Below the pieces are notes generated by a model that was not told the origin of the DNA, ran no database searches, and was given only the letters and a program-made list of their open reading frames with translations. A program made the translations under genes and the position numbers. Shown here in pieces: positions 34,236 to 43,002 of a stretch of DNA of 64,000 nucleotides. This DNA comes from Sphingomonas kyeonggiensis (GTDB lineage: Bacteria > Pseudomonadota > Alphaproteobacteria > Sphingomonadales > Sphingomonadaceae). Location: positions 496,001-560,000 of the forward strand of contig NZ_JACHLN010000003.1 in NCBI RefSeq assembly GCF_014204495.1, given 5' to 3'. The first letter of the stretch is position 1, and each line of letters opens with the position of its first letter.

Positions 34236-34879
34236 GTGAGATGTTCGACGGTGGCTGCGTGTGCGTGGTCGATGACGATGACGGGATCCGCGGGTCGCTG
34301 GGCAGCCTGTTCCGCTCGGCCGGGCTGGCGGTGGCGCTGCATGACAGCCCCGATGCGTTCCTGAAGGCCGGCCTGCCCAAGGGCCCGGCCTGCCTGGTGC
34401 TCGACGTGCGCCTGCCGGGGATCAACGGGCTCGACTTCCAGGAGACGCTGGCGGCGCAGGGCATGGGCATCCCGGTCATCCTGATCACCGGGCATGGCGA
34501 CATCCCGATGACGGTGCGCGGCATGAAGATGGGCGCGGTCGACTTCCTGCCCAAGCCGTTCAGCGACGAGCAGATGCTCGCCGCCGTGGCCACCGCGCTG
34601 GAGCGCGACCGCGCGCGCCAGGCGGGCGCCGAGAGCGATGCCAGGCTCAACGAATGCTATGCCCGGCTCACGCCCCGCGAACGCGAGGTGCTGGGGCTGG
34701 TCGTCGCCGGGCTGATGAACAAGCAGGTCGCGGCGAAGATGGAGCTTTCGGAGATCACCGTGAAGATCCACCGCGGCAATGTGATGCGCAAGATGGAAGC
34801 CCAGTCGCTCGCCGACCTGGTGCGCATGGCCGAGCAGCTCGGCGTGCGCGACGAGAGCGCGCACCGGTTTAACATCTGA
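34232..34879 (+). CDS. FixJ-like response regulator with LuxR-type HTH
   Basis: 215 aa. Receiver: VVDDDDGIRGSL, acceptor Asp in LVLDVRLPG, and LPKPF with the conserved Lys. DNA-binding domain: LTPREREVLGLVVAGLMNKQVAAKMELSEITVKIHRGNVMRKM, the FixJ/NarL type. It overlaps the kinase gene and is its probable partner. A palindrome containing a NarL-like TACCCAT half lies just downstream at 34902-34920, before the receiver-only gene. Confidence 0.92.
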   Translation: MSEMFDGGCVCVVDDDDGIRGSLGSLFRSAGLAVALHDSPDAFLKAGLPKGPACLVLDVRLPGINGLDFQETLAAQGMGIPVILITGHGDIPMTVRGMKMGAVDFLPKPFSDEQMLAAVATALERDRARQAGAESDARLNECYARLTPREREVLGLVVAGLMNKQVAAKMELSEITVKIHRGNVMRKMEAQSLADLVRMAEQLGVRDESAHRFNI

Positions 34880-34901
34880 GTATGATGGTGCCCGCGGGCC
34901 G

Positions 34902-34920
34902 ACTAGCCCAAATGGGTAGT
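34902..34920. promoter_or_regulatory. Near-palindrome, candidate regulator site
   Basis: ACTAGCCCA-AA-TGGGTAGT is symmetric apart from one extra G. Read on the minus strand it contains TACCCAT, which fits the NarL-class heptamer pattern. It lies between the GTATGAT box at 34880 and the receiver gene start at 34946. Confidence 0.45.
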
Positions 34921-34945
34921 CTAGATCGCTATCCGAGTAACCAGA

Positions 34946-35314
34946 GTGACCGAATTGCCTCCCTCCCCACGCGTCGCGATCGTCGATGACGACCCCGGCA
35001 TCCGGGGAAGCCTGAACAGCCTGCTGCGCTCGGCGGGCCTTGCCAGCGAATTGTTCGACAGCGCCGAGGCGCTGCTCGCGGGCGATCCCGCGCGCTTCGA
35101 CTGGATCGTCACCGATCTGCACATGCCGGGGATGACCGGGCTCGAGCTGCAGGCCGAAATCGGCCGGCTGGGCTGCGATTGCGCGATGATCGTGATGACT
35201 GCCTTCCCCACCCCCGCCTCGCAGGCCCAGGCGCTCGGCGCCGGCGCCCGGGCGTTCCTCACCAAGCCGATCGATCCGGACCTGCTGCTGGATGCGATCG
35301 AGGGCGCGGCTTAA
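34946..35314 (+). CDS. Single-domain response regulator (receiver only)
   Basis: 122-aa receiver without output domain: VAIVDDDPGIRGSLNSLLRSAGL, acceptor Asp in IVTDLHMPG, Thr in MTAFP, Lys in LTKPI. Its first 25 residues closely resemble those of the FixJ-like regulator just upstream, suggesting a duplication that lost the HTH. The start is GTG, with no ATG available. It could act as a phosphate sink or competitor for the PAS kinase; this is inference from order and similarity. Confidence 0.85.
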   Translation: MTELPPSPRVAIVDDDPGIRGSLNSLLRSAGLASELFDSAEALLAGDPARFDWIVTDLHMPGMTGLELQAEIGRLGCDCAMIVMTAFPTPASQAQALGAGARAFLTKPIDPDLLLDAIEGAA

Positions 35315-35372
35315 GTCGGATAGCGTCGCCCCGGCGATAAGGGCGAGGACATTGCTGCCCCCGCCCCGAACC

Positions 35373-36416
35373 TCACTTCACCGGATCGAGATCATTGACC
35401 CGCGGTACGATCAGCGGATCGACCGGGGTCAGCGGCAGCGGCGGCACCGCATCCGGCGCGACGCCGAAGGTCGCCGCCAGCACTTCCTTCGAGAAGGATG
35501 ACGTCGCCGCGCGATAGCCGACATCCTCGGGCATCGGCTGGTCGAAGAACACCAGGAAATGGATATCCTCCTCGCTCAGCACCTCGATCTGGTGCGGATA
35601 GGAGCGCGGGATGAAATAGGTATCGCCCGGCTCGAGCAGATAGGTGTCGACGCTGCCGTCCGGATCGAGGATCGACATGCGGGCGCGGCCCTTGTGGACA
35701 TAGCCCATCTCCGCCGTATCGGGATGCCAGTGCGGCTCGCGCATGCCGTTCTCGCGCACGTCGATCGAGTACATCGAGAGGTGCCGCAGCGCCGGCCAGA
35801 ACTGCGCGCGAGCGAGCTGGGCAGTGCCATAGGGGAAGTCGATCGGCGGCGTCTGCCCGGCGATGCTGAACTTGTGCGGATCGGGAAAGGCGGCCGATGC
35901 TGGCACTTCGGCCGGGCCGCTGCGCTTCACCAGATAGCGCGCGCTCGACGTATCGCGGCGGATCGGCGCGAAATCCCCGGCCGGCAGGGTGAAGGTATTG
36001 CCGAGCACCGCATCGCTCATCGCGCCGAACGCGGCCTGGAGCGTGAAATCCTCGGGCCGCTCGTTGCTGAACAGGATGATCAGCTCGGCGTCGCTGTCGC
36101 CGACATTCTCGATCGTGTGGAGCGAGCCGGTGGCGATGTGGAACATCTCGCCGGCGGAGATGGTGAAGCGGCCGAAGACATCGGCGGTGTCGAGCACCGA
36201 GACGAGCAGCTCGCCCGACAGGCAATAGGCCAGCTCATCGGCATTGGCGTGCCAGTGCGGCTCGCGGATCGCGCCGGGGGCGAGCACCAGCCGCTTGATC
36301 GCCATGCGGCGGAGCATCGGAAACTCGTCCGCGGTGATCCTGCGCACCGAGCCGAGTTCGCCCTGATAGACGGGCTCGGCGTGGAGCAGCGAACGTACGT
36401 GCCGGGATGCGGCCAT
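35373..36416 (-). CDS. Bicupin, oxalate decarboxylase family
   Basis: 347 aa with two cupin domains, each with a full metal set. The first has EPHWHANADELAYCLSGE with HTIEN; the second has EPHWHPDTAEMGYVHKG with PHQIEV (three His plus Glu in each). This double-site plan is that of oxalate decarboxylase (Mn), and FIPRSYPHQIEVL supports it. No signal peptide is evident. A strong AGGAGG precedes ATG 36416. It is convergent with the receiver gene. Oxalate decarboxylation is likely but other bicupin reactions are possible. Confidence 0.82.
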   Translation of the reverse strand: MAASRHVRSLLHAEPVYQGELGSVRRITADEFPMLRRMAIKRLVLAPGAIREPHWHANADELAYCLSGELLVSVLDTADVFGRFTISAGEMFHIATGSLHTIENVGDSDAELIILFSNERPEDFTLQAAFGAMSDAVLGNTFTLPAGDFAPIRRDTSSARYLVKRSGPAEVPASAAFPDPHKFSIAGQTPPIDFPYGTAQLARAQFWPALRHLSMYSIDVRENGMREPHWHPDTAEMGYVHKGRARMSILDPDGSVDTYLLEPGDTYFIPRSYPHQIEVLSEEDIHFLVFFDQPMPEDVGYRAATSSFSKEVLAATFGVAPDAVPPLPLTPVDPLIVPRVNDLDPVK

Positions 36417-36552
36417 GGTCTTTCCTCCTGCGAAACGGCCGCGCATCGCGCGCGACCGGAACCGGGGAATTGGGGCATCAGGCCGCCGCGCCCACCCCTA
36501 CCCATGTATGACCCGCCACGGCTGCAGGCACGCCGGAAGCCCTTGCGATACC

Positions 36553-36570
36553 AAGGTTTATGCAAACCTT
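36553..36570. promoter_or_regulatory. Inverted repeat in divergent gap
   Basis: AAGGTTT-ATGC-AAACCTT, 7-bp perfect arms, between the bicupin gene and the small secreted protein gene (75 bases before the latter's start). The sequence directly after it, TGTATTCT, resembles a -10 region. Possible operator for one or both genes. Confidence 0.5.
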
Positions 36571-36644
36571 TGTATTCTGACCCCCGGGCTGCCGCCCCCT
36601 TATCTTCGCTCCTGCCACTACCCCCCGACGCAAGGAGATGACTC

Positions 36645-36944
36645 ATGAAGAAGATGATGATCGCCGCCGCCCTGATCGCCTTCGGAACCGGCATTGCCCA
36701 GGCGCAGGACGTCCCCCAGGATGCCCGCATCTTCACCGACGCCAGCGGCTTCCGCGCCGAGGAGACCCCGGGCGGCTACCAGCCGGCCAGTTCGTCCTTC
36801 TCCGGTCCGGTTACTCCGACGACCCAGGTGGTGTTCGTGCCGCAGACACTCACCCCCAGCCAGGCCTATCCGGCGCCGGCGCCGCTCAAGGCCTATCCGG
36901 CTTGCAAGCCGGGCCGCGAGGACAATTGCCGCCAGCGCCAGTGA
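36645..36944 (+). CDS. Small secreted protein, unknown function
   Basis: 99 aa. The signal peptide is MKKMMIAAALIAFGTGIAQAQ; the mature part is Pro/Ser/Thr-rich with no predicted domain and two Cys near the C-terminus (YPACKPGREDNC). A perfect AAGGAG lies 8 bases before ATG. Downstream at 36969-37003 a GC-rich hairpin followed by TTT may end the transcript. I do not recognise the family. Confidence 0.78.
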   Translation: MKKMMIAAALIAFGTGIAQAQDVPQDARIFTDASGFRAEETPGGYQPASSSFSGPVTPTTQVVFVPQTLTPSQAYPAPAPLKAYPACKPGREDNCRQRQ

Positions 36945-36968
36945 CCTGACGCACAGGCGGAACGCACG

Positions 36969-37003
36969 GCGCGCCGGCGGCCCATGGGCTTCCGGCGCGC
37001 TTT
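36969..37003 (+). terminator. Hairpin after small secreted protein gene
   Basis: GCGCGCCGG (36969-36977) pairs with CCGGCGCGC (36992-37000) around a GCCCATGGGC palindrome, then TTT. The short T run makes it a weak terminator candidate. Confidence 0.5.
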
Positions 37004-37034
37004 CGTATCCGCCGGTCGCACGCCCCAAACTCCT

Positions 37035-37041
37035 GTATGAT
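37035..37041 (+). promoter_or_regulatory. GTATGAT box before alpha/beta hydrolase
   Basis: GTATGAT preceded by CCAAACTCCT, 92 bases before the hydrolase ATG; one of four similar boxes in this region. Confidence 0.4.
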
Positions 37042-37132
37042 GGCGGTCACAAATCGGGTGCCCGATATCGATCCCAGCAGCCGGGGTTCCCCCGCTCCGG
37101 CCGCCCTCAACCAAGACGCTGGAGTATTCGAC

Positions 37133-37969
37133 ATGGCTACGATCACCACCCAGGACGGCACCGAGATCTTCTACAAGGACTGGGGGCCCAAGGATGCCCA
37201 GCCGATCGTCTTCCACCATGGCTGGCCGCTGTCGTCGGACGACTGGGACGGCCAGATGCTGTTCTTCCTGAACAACGGCTTCCGCGTCGTCGCGCATGAT
37301 CGCCGCGGCCATGGCCGTTCGGCCCAGGTGAGCGAAGGCCATGACATGGCGCATTATGCCGCCGACGCCTCGGCCGTCGCCGAACATCTCGACCTGCGTA
37401 ACGCCGTGCATATCGGCCATTCGACCGGCGGTGGCGAAGTCGCGGCCTATGTCGCCCGCTACGGCCAGCCCCAGGGCCGCGTCGCCAAGGCCGTGCTGGT
37501 CAGCGCCGTGCCGCCGATCATGCTCAAGACCGAAGCCTATCCGAACGGCCTGCCGATCGAAGTGTTCGACGGGATCCGCGCGGGCCTGGCCGCCAACCGC
37601 GCCCAGTTCTTCCTCGATTTCGCCTCGGGTCCCTTCTACGGCTTCAACCGCCCGGGCGCGGAAGTCTCGGAAGGCGTGATCCGCAACTGGTGGCGCCAGG
37701 GTATGATGGGCAGCGCGCAGGCCCATTATCTCGGCATCAAGGCCTTCTCCGAGACCGACCAGACCGAGGACCTCAAGGCGATCACCGTACCGACGCTGGT
37801 GCTGCAGGGCGATGACGACCAGGTCGTGCCCTACAAGGAAGCGGCCGAGCTTCAGGCAAAGCTGATCCCGAACGCCGAGCTCAAGATCTATGCAGGCTAT
37901 CCGCACGGCATGCTGACCACGCACGGCGATGTGATCAACGCCGATCTGCTGGCATTCGTGAAGGCCTGA
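37133..37969 (+). CDS. Alpha/beta hydrolase, non-heme chloroperoxidase type
   Basis: 278-aa cytoplasmic enzyme. It begins [21 protein letters not shown], the usual start of the cofactor-free haloperoxidase/esterase group. Features: [14 protein letters not shown], nucleophile elbow GHSTGGGEV (Ser ~99), acid in [10 protein letters not shown], late His in GYPHGML. Members hydrolyse esters in nature and can make peracids in vitro. ATG 37133 with GGAG upstream is chosen over an in-frame ATG at 37037. A clear terminator follows. Its neighbours Dps and bicupin suggest a stress context. Confidence 0.9.
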   Translation: MATITTQDGTEIFYKDWGPKDAQPIVFHHGWPLSSDDWDGQMLFFLNNGFRVVAHDRRGHGRSAQVSEGHDMAHYAADASAVAEHLDLRNAVHIGHSTGGGEVAAYVARYGQPQGRVAKAVLVSAVPPIMLKTEAYPNGLPIEVFDGIRAGLAANRAQFFLDFASGPFYGFNRPGAEVSEGVIRNWWRQGMMGSAQAHYLGIKAFSETDQTEDLKAITVPTLVLQGDDDQVVPYKEAAELQAKLIPNAELKIYAGYPHGMLTTHGDVINADLLAFVKA

Positions 37970-37988
37970 GCTCCCGGCCTGCACGTGG

Positions 37989-38018
37989 AAGGGCTCGTCC
38001 TGCGGGACGGGCCCTTTT
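37989..38018 (+). terminator. Rho-independent terminator
   Basis: AAGGGCTCGTCC (37989-38000) pairs with GGACGGGCCCTT (38005-38016) with one G-T pair and a TGCG loop, followed by TTTT. Ends the hydrolase transcript. Confidence 0.88.
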
Positions 38019-38055
38019 GCTTATCCGGCGCCATGATCGCTGCTATGCCGGCGGC

Positions 38056-38673
38056 ATGTACCGCTTGCTCGCGCTTGTCGCCCTCGCCCCGATCGCCGCG
38101 CCGCACCAGAATGCGCCGGACCCTTCGCGGATCAGCGAAGTCGACGCGATCGAGTGCCGGCTGTCGGTGCCGGACTATACCGGCTTCGCCCTGTCGGTGA
38201 GCGAAGCGGACGGCATCGGCCAGGCGCGGGGGTGGAAGAAGATCGATTCCGCCAATCCCTTCCTCAGCGAATATGAGCTGTCGCAGCCGATCACCGTGGC
38301 CGGCGGCTACCGCACTACCCGGATCGCCTTCTCCGCCAATGCGATGCTGGCGATCCTCGACGTCGCCGATCCGGCGGAAGTCGCGCGCGGCCTGGGCGTG
38401 CCCAACGCGATGGACCCCGATCCGATGATCGCCGATCTCGCCCGCTCGAGCGGCAAGAGCTATGCCGAGGTCGCGGCTGGGATGAAGTTCCGCAAGTTCC
38501 TGGGCGAGAAGATCGTCGCGGAGAAGACCGAGCCCGCGGCGGACGCGGAGTCCTTCGGCAGCCGCATGACCGTGGCGCGCAGCATCTCCAACGCGACCAG
38601 CCATCCGGGCAAGACGCTCTATGGCTGCTCCTATCGGATGGAGATACTCGATAAGGACGGCAAGCCGCTCTGA
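38056..38673 (+). CDS. Exported protein of unknown function
   Basis: 205 aa with a short signal-like start (MYRLLALVALAPIAAP). The mature part is soluble, with Cys near residues 34 and 193, which could form a disulfide. No catalytic or repeat motif recognised. ATG 38056 is chosen because it gives a signal peptide; two ATGs lie slightly upstream in other frames. Convergent with the next gene. Codon use looks like that of real genes on this strand. Confidence 0.62.
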   Translation: MYRLLALVALAPIAAPHQNAPDPSRISEVDAIECRLSVPDYTGFALSVSEADGIGQARGWKKIDSANPFLSEYELSQPITVAGGYRTTRIAFSANAMLAILDVADPAEVARGLGVPNAMDPDPMIADLARSSGKSYAEVAAGMKFRKFLGEKIVAEKTEPAADAESFGSRMTVARSISNATSHPGKTLYGCSYRMEILDKDGKPL

Positions 38674-38686
38674 GCGGTTCCGGCGC

Positions 38687-39157
38687 TTAACGGCCCGTTT
38701 CGCCGCCCGCATAATAGCGCAGCCGATCGTGAAAGTCGGCAGCCGCCTCGCCGAGGTGCGTCAGCCGGAAGGCCTTGACCGAAGCGGCGTTGCCGCACTT
38801 CACCCGCGCCTGCCGGAGCCAGCCGGCCATGTCGCCCCGCAAGCGGCTTTGGACCTCGCGGCGCGACTGGCGCATCCAGTCCTGGACGGGAACGGAATAG
38901 GAGGCCTCGAAATCCTCCTCGCCGGCGCATTTGTCGATGTCGATCGAGACCCAGACCGGGCCGCCCTGATCCCAGCTGACTTGCATGACATCGGGCTGGT
39001 CGCCCTGGACAAGGATCACGGAAGCATCGTCGTTGCCCGCGCCGGACATGCTGGAGATGCTCACGACATGCCATGGCCCATAGGCCCGCATCTCCGGCTG
39101 GGAGGGTCCGGCCGGCACGCTTGCCGCGATCAGCCCAAGGCAGAGAATTGCCCGCAT
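38687..39157 (-). CDS. Exported protein of unknown function
   Basis: 156 aa. Signal peptide MRAILCLGLIAASVPAG, then a domain with SWDQGGPVWVSIDIDKCAGEEDFEASYSVP and a C-terminal helical part (DMAGWLRQARVKCGNAASVKAFRL). Two Cys in the mature part may pair. No ribosome site is obvious. It lies downstream of and on the same strand as dps, with 92 bases between. I cannot assign a family. Confidence 0.6.
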   Translation of the reverse strand: MRAILCLGLIAASVPAGPSQPEMRAYGPWHVVSISSMSGAGNDDASVILVQGDQPDVMQVSWDQGGPVWVSIDIDKCAGEEDFEASYSVPVQDWMRQSRREVQSRLRGDMAGWLRQARVKCGNAASVKAFRLTHLGEAAADFHDRLRYYAGGETGR

Positions 39158-39249
39158 CCAGCGATGCTGGACCAAAGGCCGCCGGAGCGCAATCCGTCTC
39201 CAGCGGCCATTCCGGCTTGCGGGTTGCCGCCCATCGCGGGCGGCGGGGA

Positions 39250-39765
39250 TCACACCATCTCGGGCGTGCGGCAGGCCTCGTAGAGGAACCAGGCACGGCG
39301 CTCGCCTTCGTCGATCCACACTTCGATCAGGCTGGCAGTGGCGACATCCGAATAGGCGTCGCACAGCTCGTGCACGCGGCGCAGCGCGGCGACCAGCTGC
39401 TTGTTGTCGCCATGCAGCTCGGCGAGCATGTCCTGCGGATCGACATAGTCCTCGTTGTTGTCGAGCAGGCGCTGCTTGCCGGCGATGTCCGAGATCGAGC
39501 GGATCGTGGTGCCGCCGATCTTGCGGGCACGCTCGGCGATCACATCGGTCATCGCGAAGATCTGATCGCCCTGCTCGTCGAGCATCAGGTGATAGTCGCG
39601 GAAGTTCGGGCCGCTCATGTGCCAGTGGAAGTTCTTGGTCTTGAGGTAGAGCGCGAACACATCGGCGAGCAGCGCCTTGAGGCCGCCCGAAATGTCGCGG
39701 GTGGCGCTTTCGCCGAGGTCGGTGGGTGTGCCGAGCTTGCGCTGGGCGGGCATGATGAGCGTCAT
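39250..39765 (-). CDS. dps: Dps family DNA-protection ferritin
   Basis: 171-aa four-helix protein. The inter-subunit ferroxidase site pattern is present: LKTKNFHWHMSGPNFRDYHLMLDEQGDQIFAMTDVIAERARKIGG (His, His, Asp, Glu). Dps forms 12-subunit shells that oxidise iron with H2O2 and shield DNA. AGGAG lies 7 bases before ATG 39765; the frame extends further upstream without support. Divergent from the zinc-finger gene. Confidence 0.93.
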   Translation of the reverse strand: MTLIMPAQRKLGTPTDLGESATRDISGGLKALLADVFALYLKTKNFHWHMSGPNFRDYHLMLDEQGDQIFAMTDVIAERARKIGGTTIRSISDIAGKQRLLDNNEDYVDPQDMLAELHGDNKQLVAALRRVHELCDAYSDVATASLIEVWIDEGERRAWFLYEACRTPEMV

Positions 39766-39900
39766 CGGTTTCTCCTGGAGCGCGGCGCAGGGGGTGCGCC
39801 AGACGGGAGCGCAGATCGTCCTCGTGCCCTGCCTCGCCAACCCAAACCAAGGTGTGGCCCCGGCCTACCCGGAAGAGGGCGACCGCCGGGCAACATCTTC

Positions 39901-39907
39901 GTATGAT
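39901..39907 (+). promoter_or_regulatory. GTATGAT box before zinc-finger gene
   Basis: GTATGAT preceded by CAACATCTTC, 57 bases before the ATG. The lead AACATCT is shared with the box at 34880. Confidence 0.4.
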
Positions 39908-39963
39908 TGGCCGGCCGCCCCATTCCATGCGAGGCGGAGCCGAACAGTGGAAAGGGCGCACCC

Positions 39964-40263
39964 ATGGAATGCCGGCATGTGATGACCGTGAACGAAGTCA
40001 CGCCCAGCGCGCGCGGCTGCGAGGAATGCCTGAAGATCGGCAGCCCCTGGGTGCATCTCCGCCTGTGCCGCGCCTGCGGCCATGTCGGCTGCTGCGACCA
40101 GAGCCCGCATCGCCACGCCCGCGCCCATTTCAACGCGACCCGCCATCCGATCATCGAAGGCTATGACCCGCCCGAAGGCTGGGGCTGGTGCTATGTCGAC
40201 GAGATCGAGGTTGATCTGCCCGACCAGACACCCCAGCTGGGGCCGATCCCCCGCTTCTACTGA
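39964..40263 (+). CDS. UBP-type zinc finger protein
   Basis: 99-aa protein consisting almost only of a ZnF-UBP domain: Cys/His ligands in [41 protein letters not shown], the order seen in eukaryotic deubiquitinase UBP fingers and their bacterial relatives. The bacterial function is not established; no ubiquitin-like gene is nearby. GAAAGG lies 9 bases before ATG. The MFS gene begins 17 bases after the stop, so the two are probably co-transcribed. Confidence 0.88.
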   Translation: MECRHVMTVNEVTPSARGCEECLKIGSPWVHLRLCRACGHVGCCDQSPHRHARAHFNATRHPIIEGYDPPEGWGWCYVDEIEVDLPDQTPQLGPIPRFY

Positions 40264-40280
40264 TCCCTTCGGAGACAATC

Positions 40281-41471
40281 ATGAGCAGCACCGCCCCCCA
40301 GGCCGCTCCCGCGGCACCGGACGCGCTCGGCCGTCCACTGATCTTCGCCATGGCCGCCGCGGCGGGCATCGCCGTCGCCAATATCTATTACTGCCAGCCG
40401 ATGCTGGGCGTGATGCAGCGCGACCTGCCGGGCGCGCTGACCGTGCTGGTGCCGACGGCGACGCAGATCGGCTATGCGCTCGGGCTGTTCCTGCTGGTGC
40501 CGCTGGGCGACTTGGTCGAGCGCAAGCGACTGATCGCGATCCAGTTCGTCGTGCTCGCCGGCGCGCTGGCGCTGGCCGCCATCGCGCCGAGCGCTGCGAT
40601 GATCATCGCAGCGTCGGTGGCGGTGGGCTTTGCGGCCACGGTGGCGCAGCAGGTGGTGCCGCTCGCCGCGCACCTGGCACCGCCCGAGAAGCGCGGCGCG
40701 GTGGTGGGCACCGTCATGGCCGGATTGCTCTGCGGCATCCTGCTCAGCCGGACGCTGGCGGGCTTCGTCGCCGCCCATACCGGCTGGCGCGAGATGTTCT
40801 GGCTCGGCGTACCCCTCGCCCTGGCGGCTGGCGGCGTGATGGCGCTGGCCTTGCCGCACAGCGCGCCGGATTCGGACCTGCGCTACCCCCAGCTGCTCCG
40901 CTCCCTCGGTGGGCTGTGGCGCGAGTTCGGCGCGCTGCGCCATGCCGCCATCACCCAGGGCCTGTTGTTCGCGGCGTTCAGCGGCTTCTGGACGATCCTG
41001 GCGCTGCGGCTGCAGGAGCCGGCCTTCGGGATGGGCTCGGAAGTGGCGGGCCTGTTCGGCGTGATCGGCGCGGTAGGCGTGCTTGCCGCCCCGATCGCCG
41101 GACGCATTGCCGACCGGAAGGGGCCGCGGCCGGTGATCCTGCTCGGCGCGGTCTGCGTGCTGATCGGCTGGGCGTTCACCGGGCTCTGGGCCTCGATCGC
41201 GGGCATGGTGATCGGCGTGATCCTCCTCGATTTCGGCGTGCAGGGCGCGCTCGTCTCGCACCAGCATGTCGTGTTCGCGCTGCGGCCCGAGGCACGGGCA
41301 CGGCTCAACACGATCTTCATGGGCGCGATGTTCGTCGGCGGTGCGACCGGATCGGGCGCGGCGACCTGGGCATGGTCGATCGGCGGCTGGACGGCGGTGT
41401 CGCTGCTCGGCGCTGCGTTCGCCGCGGTGGCGGTGGCGATCCAGTTCACCCATCCGCAGAAGGCGGCCTGA
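40281..41471 (+). CDS. MFS transporter, drug:H+ antiporter-1-like
   Basis: 396-aa permease with 12 helices. It has the DHA1 pattern ([20 protein letters not shown], then [30 protein letters not shown]). Likely an efflux pump; the substrate is unknown. A GGAGA site sits just before ATG. It follows the zinc-finger gene and ends at a long palindrome. Confidence 0.85.
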   Translation: MSSTAPQAAPAAPDALGRPLIFAMAAAAGIAVANIYYCQPMLGVMQRDLPGALTVLVPTATQIGYALGLFLLVPLGDLVERKRLIAIQFVVLAGALALAAIAPSAAMIIAASVAVGFAATVAQQVVPLAAHLAPPEKRGAVVGTVMAGLLCGILLSRTLAGFVAAHTGWREMFWLGVPLALAAGGVMALALPHSAPDSDLRYPQLLRSLGGLWREFGALRHAAITQGLLFAAFSGFWTILALRLQEPAFGMGSEVAGLFGVIGAVGVLAAPIAGRIADRKGPRPVILLGAVCVLIGWAFTGLWASIAGMVIGVILLDFGVQGALVSHQHVVFALRPEARARLNTIFMGAMFVGGATGSGAATWAWSIGGWTAVSLLGAAFAAVAVAIQFTHPQKAA

Positions 41472-41480
41472 GGCCTTGCC

Positions 41481-41527
41481 CTTCCCATCGTCACCCTGAA
41501 CTTGTTTCAGGGTGACGATGGGAAGGG
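41481..41527. terminator. Perfect 21-bp palindrome between convergent genes
   Basis: Arms 41481-41501 and 41507-41527 are exact inverse copies around the loop CTTGT. No T run is needed for either direction to form a very stable hairpin. The loop and inner stem match the shorter element at 1772-1788, so it is also a dispersed repeat. Confidence 0.8.
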
Positions 41528-41535
41528 AGGCCGCC

Positions 41536-43002
41536 TCAGGCCTCCCGCACCCGCAGCGTCGCCAGGGCGGCGAGGCCCATCACAACCGCCGCGATCGCCA
41601 TCGTCCAGATCGGCTGGCCGGGGAACAGGTGCCGCATCACCGTGCCGATCACCGTGGCAACGAGGAGCTGCGGGATGACGATGAAGACGTTGAACAGGCC
41701 CATATAGACGCCGAGCTTGGCCTGGGGCAGCGACGAGGCGAGGATGGCATAGGGCATCGCCAGGATCGACGCCCAGGCGATGCCGATGCCGATCTCGGCG
41801 AGCAGCAGCGTGTTCGCATCCCGGATCACCAGGAAGCTCGCATAGCCGAGCGCGCCGAGGCCGAGCGCAATCGCATGCGTGCGCGTCTTGCCGAAGCGGC
41901 GGGCGAGCGGGCGCAGGAGGAACAGCGCGGCGAGCGTGGCGACGGCATTGTACGCGGCGAACAGGATGCCGACCCAGTTGCCTGCGTCGTTATAGCCCTC
42001 GCTGGCGGGATCGGGCGCGTGGAAGACGTACTGGGCCACCACCGGGGTGGTGTAGATCCACATGATGAACAGCGCCGACCAGCTGAAGAACTGGACCACC
42101 GCGAGGCGCTTCATCACCGGCGGCATCCCGGAGAAATCGGCCATCAGGTCGCCGAGCAGTCCCCCGCCCCGCGTCACCGCCGTGACGATCCGCGCCGCAC
42201 CATAGGCGGCGAGCAGGCCGGCGAGCAGGTACAGCTCCTTCTCCAGCCCGAGCGCGAATACCGCGACGCCGAGCGCGGCACCGGCAGCCAGCCAGGGCAC
42301 GCCGGCGCCGGCCGAGGCGGGTGGGGGCGCCTGCGGCTCCGGCGCCGGACCATCGAACGCCGCGATCTCCTCCGGTGAATATTCGCGGGTGGTGAACACC
42401 GTCCACAGCACCGCGAGCAGCAGCGCCGCGCCGCCAAGGTAGAAGCTCCAGCGCACGGTATCAGGCAGGCCCCCGCCCGGTGCGACGTTCGACACGCCGA
42501 AATGATCGAGCAGGAACGGCGTCGCCGATCCGATCACCGCGCCCGCGCCGATGAAGGCGGTCTGGATCGCATAGCCGGCGGTGTGCTGCTCCTTGTCGAG
42601 CATGTCGCCGACGAACGCGCGGAACGGCTCCATCGACACGTTGAGCGAAGCATCGAGCACCCAGAGCAGCAGCGCCGCGACGAGCAGCACCGGCGCATTG
42701 GGCATGCCGAACAGCGCCAGCGTCGCCAGCACCGCGCCGGCGAGGAAATAAGGACGACGGCGGCCGAACCTACCCCAGGTCCGGTCCGAATAATGGCCGA
42801 TGACCGGCTGGACGAGCAGGCCGGTCAGGGGGGCGGCGATCCACAGCAACGGGAGATTGTCGATGCTCTCACCCAGCGACTGGAAGACGCGGCTCATGTT
42901 CGCGTTCTGCAGCGCGAAGCCGATCTGGATGCCCAGGAAGCCGAAGCTGATGTTCCACAGCCCGGCAAATCCCTGGCGCGGCCGCCCCCCTGCCTTGCTC
43001 AC
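41536..43002 (-). CDS. MFS sugar transporter, SLC45/MalY-like
   Basis: 488-aa permease. The N-terminus GLWNISFGFLGIQIGFALQNANMSRVFQSLG and HYSDRTWGRFGRRRPYFLAGA are typical of the maltose/sucrose H+ symporter group found in Caulobacter and Xanthomonas maltose loci. A cytoplasmic Pro/Ala loop lies near 220-245. The start is GTG overlapping the GH97 stop (GTGA). As last gene of the locus it should carry maltose or maltodextrin across the inner membrane. Confidence 0.88.
   Translation of the reverse strand: MSKAGGRPRQGFAGLWNISFGFLGIQIGFALQNANMSRVFQSLGESIDNLPLLWIAAPLTGLLVQPVIGHYSDRTWGRFGRRRPYFLAGAVLATLALFGMPNAPVLLVAALLLWVLDASLNVSMEPFRAFVGDMLDKEQHTAGYAIQTAFIGAGAVIGSATPFLLDHFGVSNVAPGGGLPDTVRWSFYLGGAALLLAVLWTVFTTREYSPEEIAAFDGPAPEPQAPPPASAGAGVPWLAAGAALGVAVFALGLEKELYLLAGLLAAYGAARIVTAVTRGGGLLGDLMADFSGMPPVMKRLAVVQFFSWSALFIMWIYTTPVVAQYVFHAPDPASEGYNDAGNWVGILFAAYNAVATLAALFLLRPLARRFGKTRTHAIALGLGALGYASFLVIRDANTLLLAEIGIGIAWASILAMPYAILASSLPQAKLGVYMGLFNVFIVIPQLLVATVIGTVMRHLFPGQPIWTMAIAAVVMGLAALATLRVREA

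Noticed and set aside
39964..40263. UBP zinc finger as evidence of a bacterial ubiquitin-like system
   Set aside because: No E1-, E2-, JAB- or ubiquitin-like gene is nearby; the domain alone is common in bacteria.
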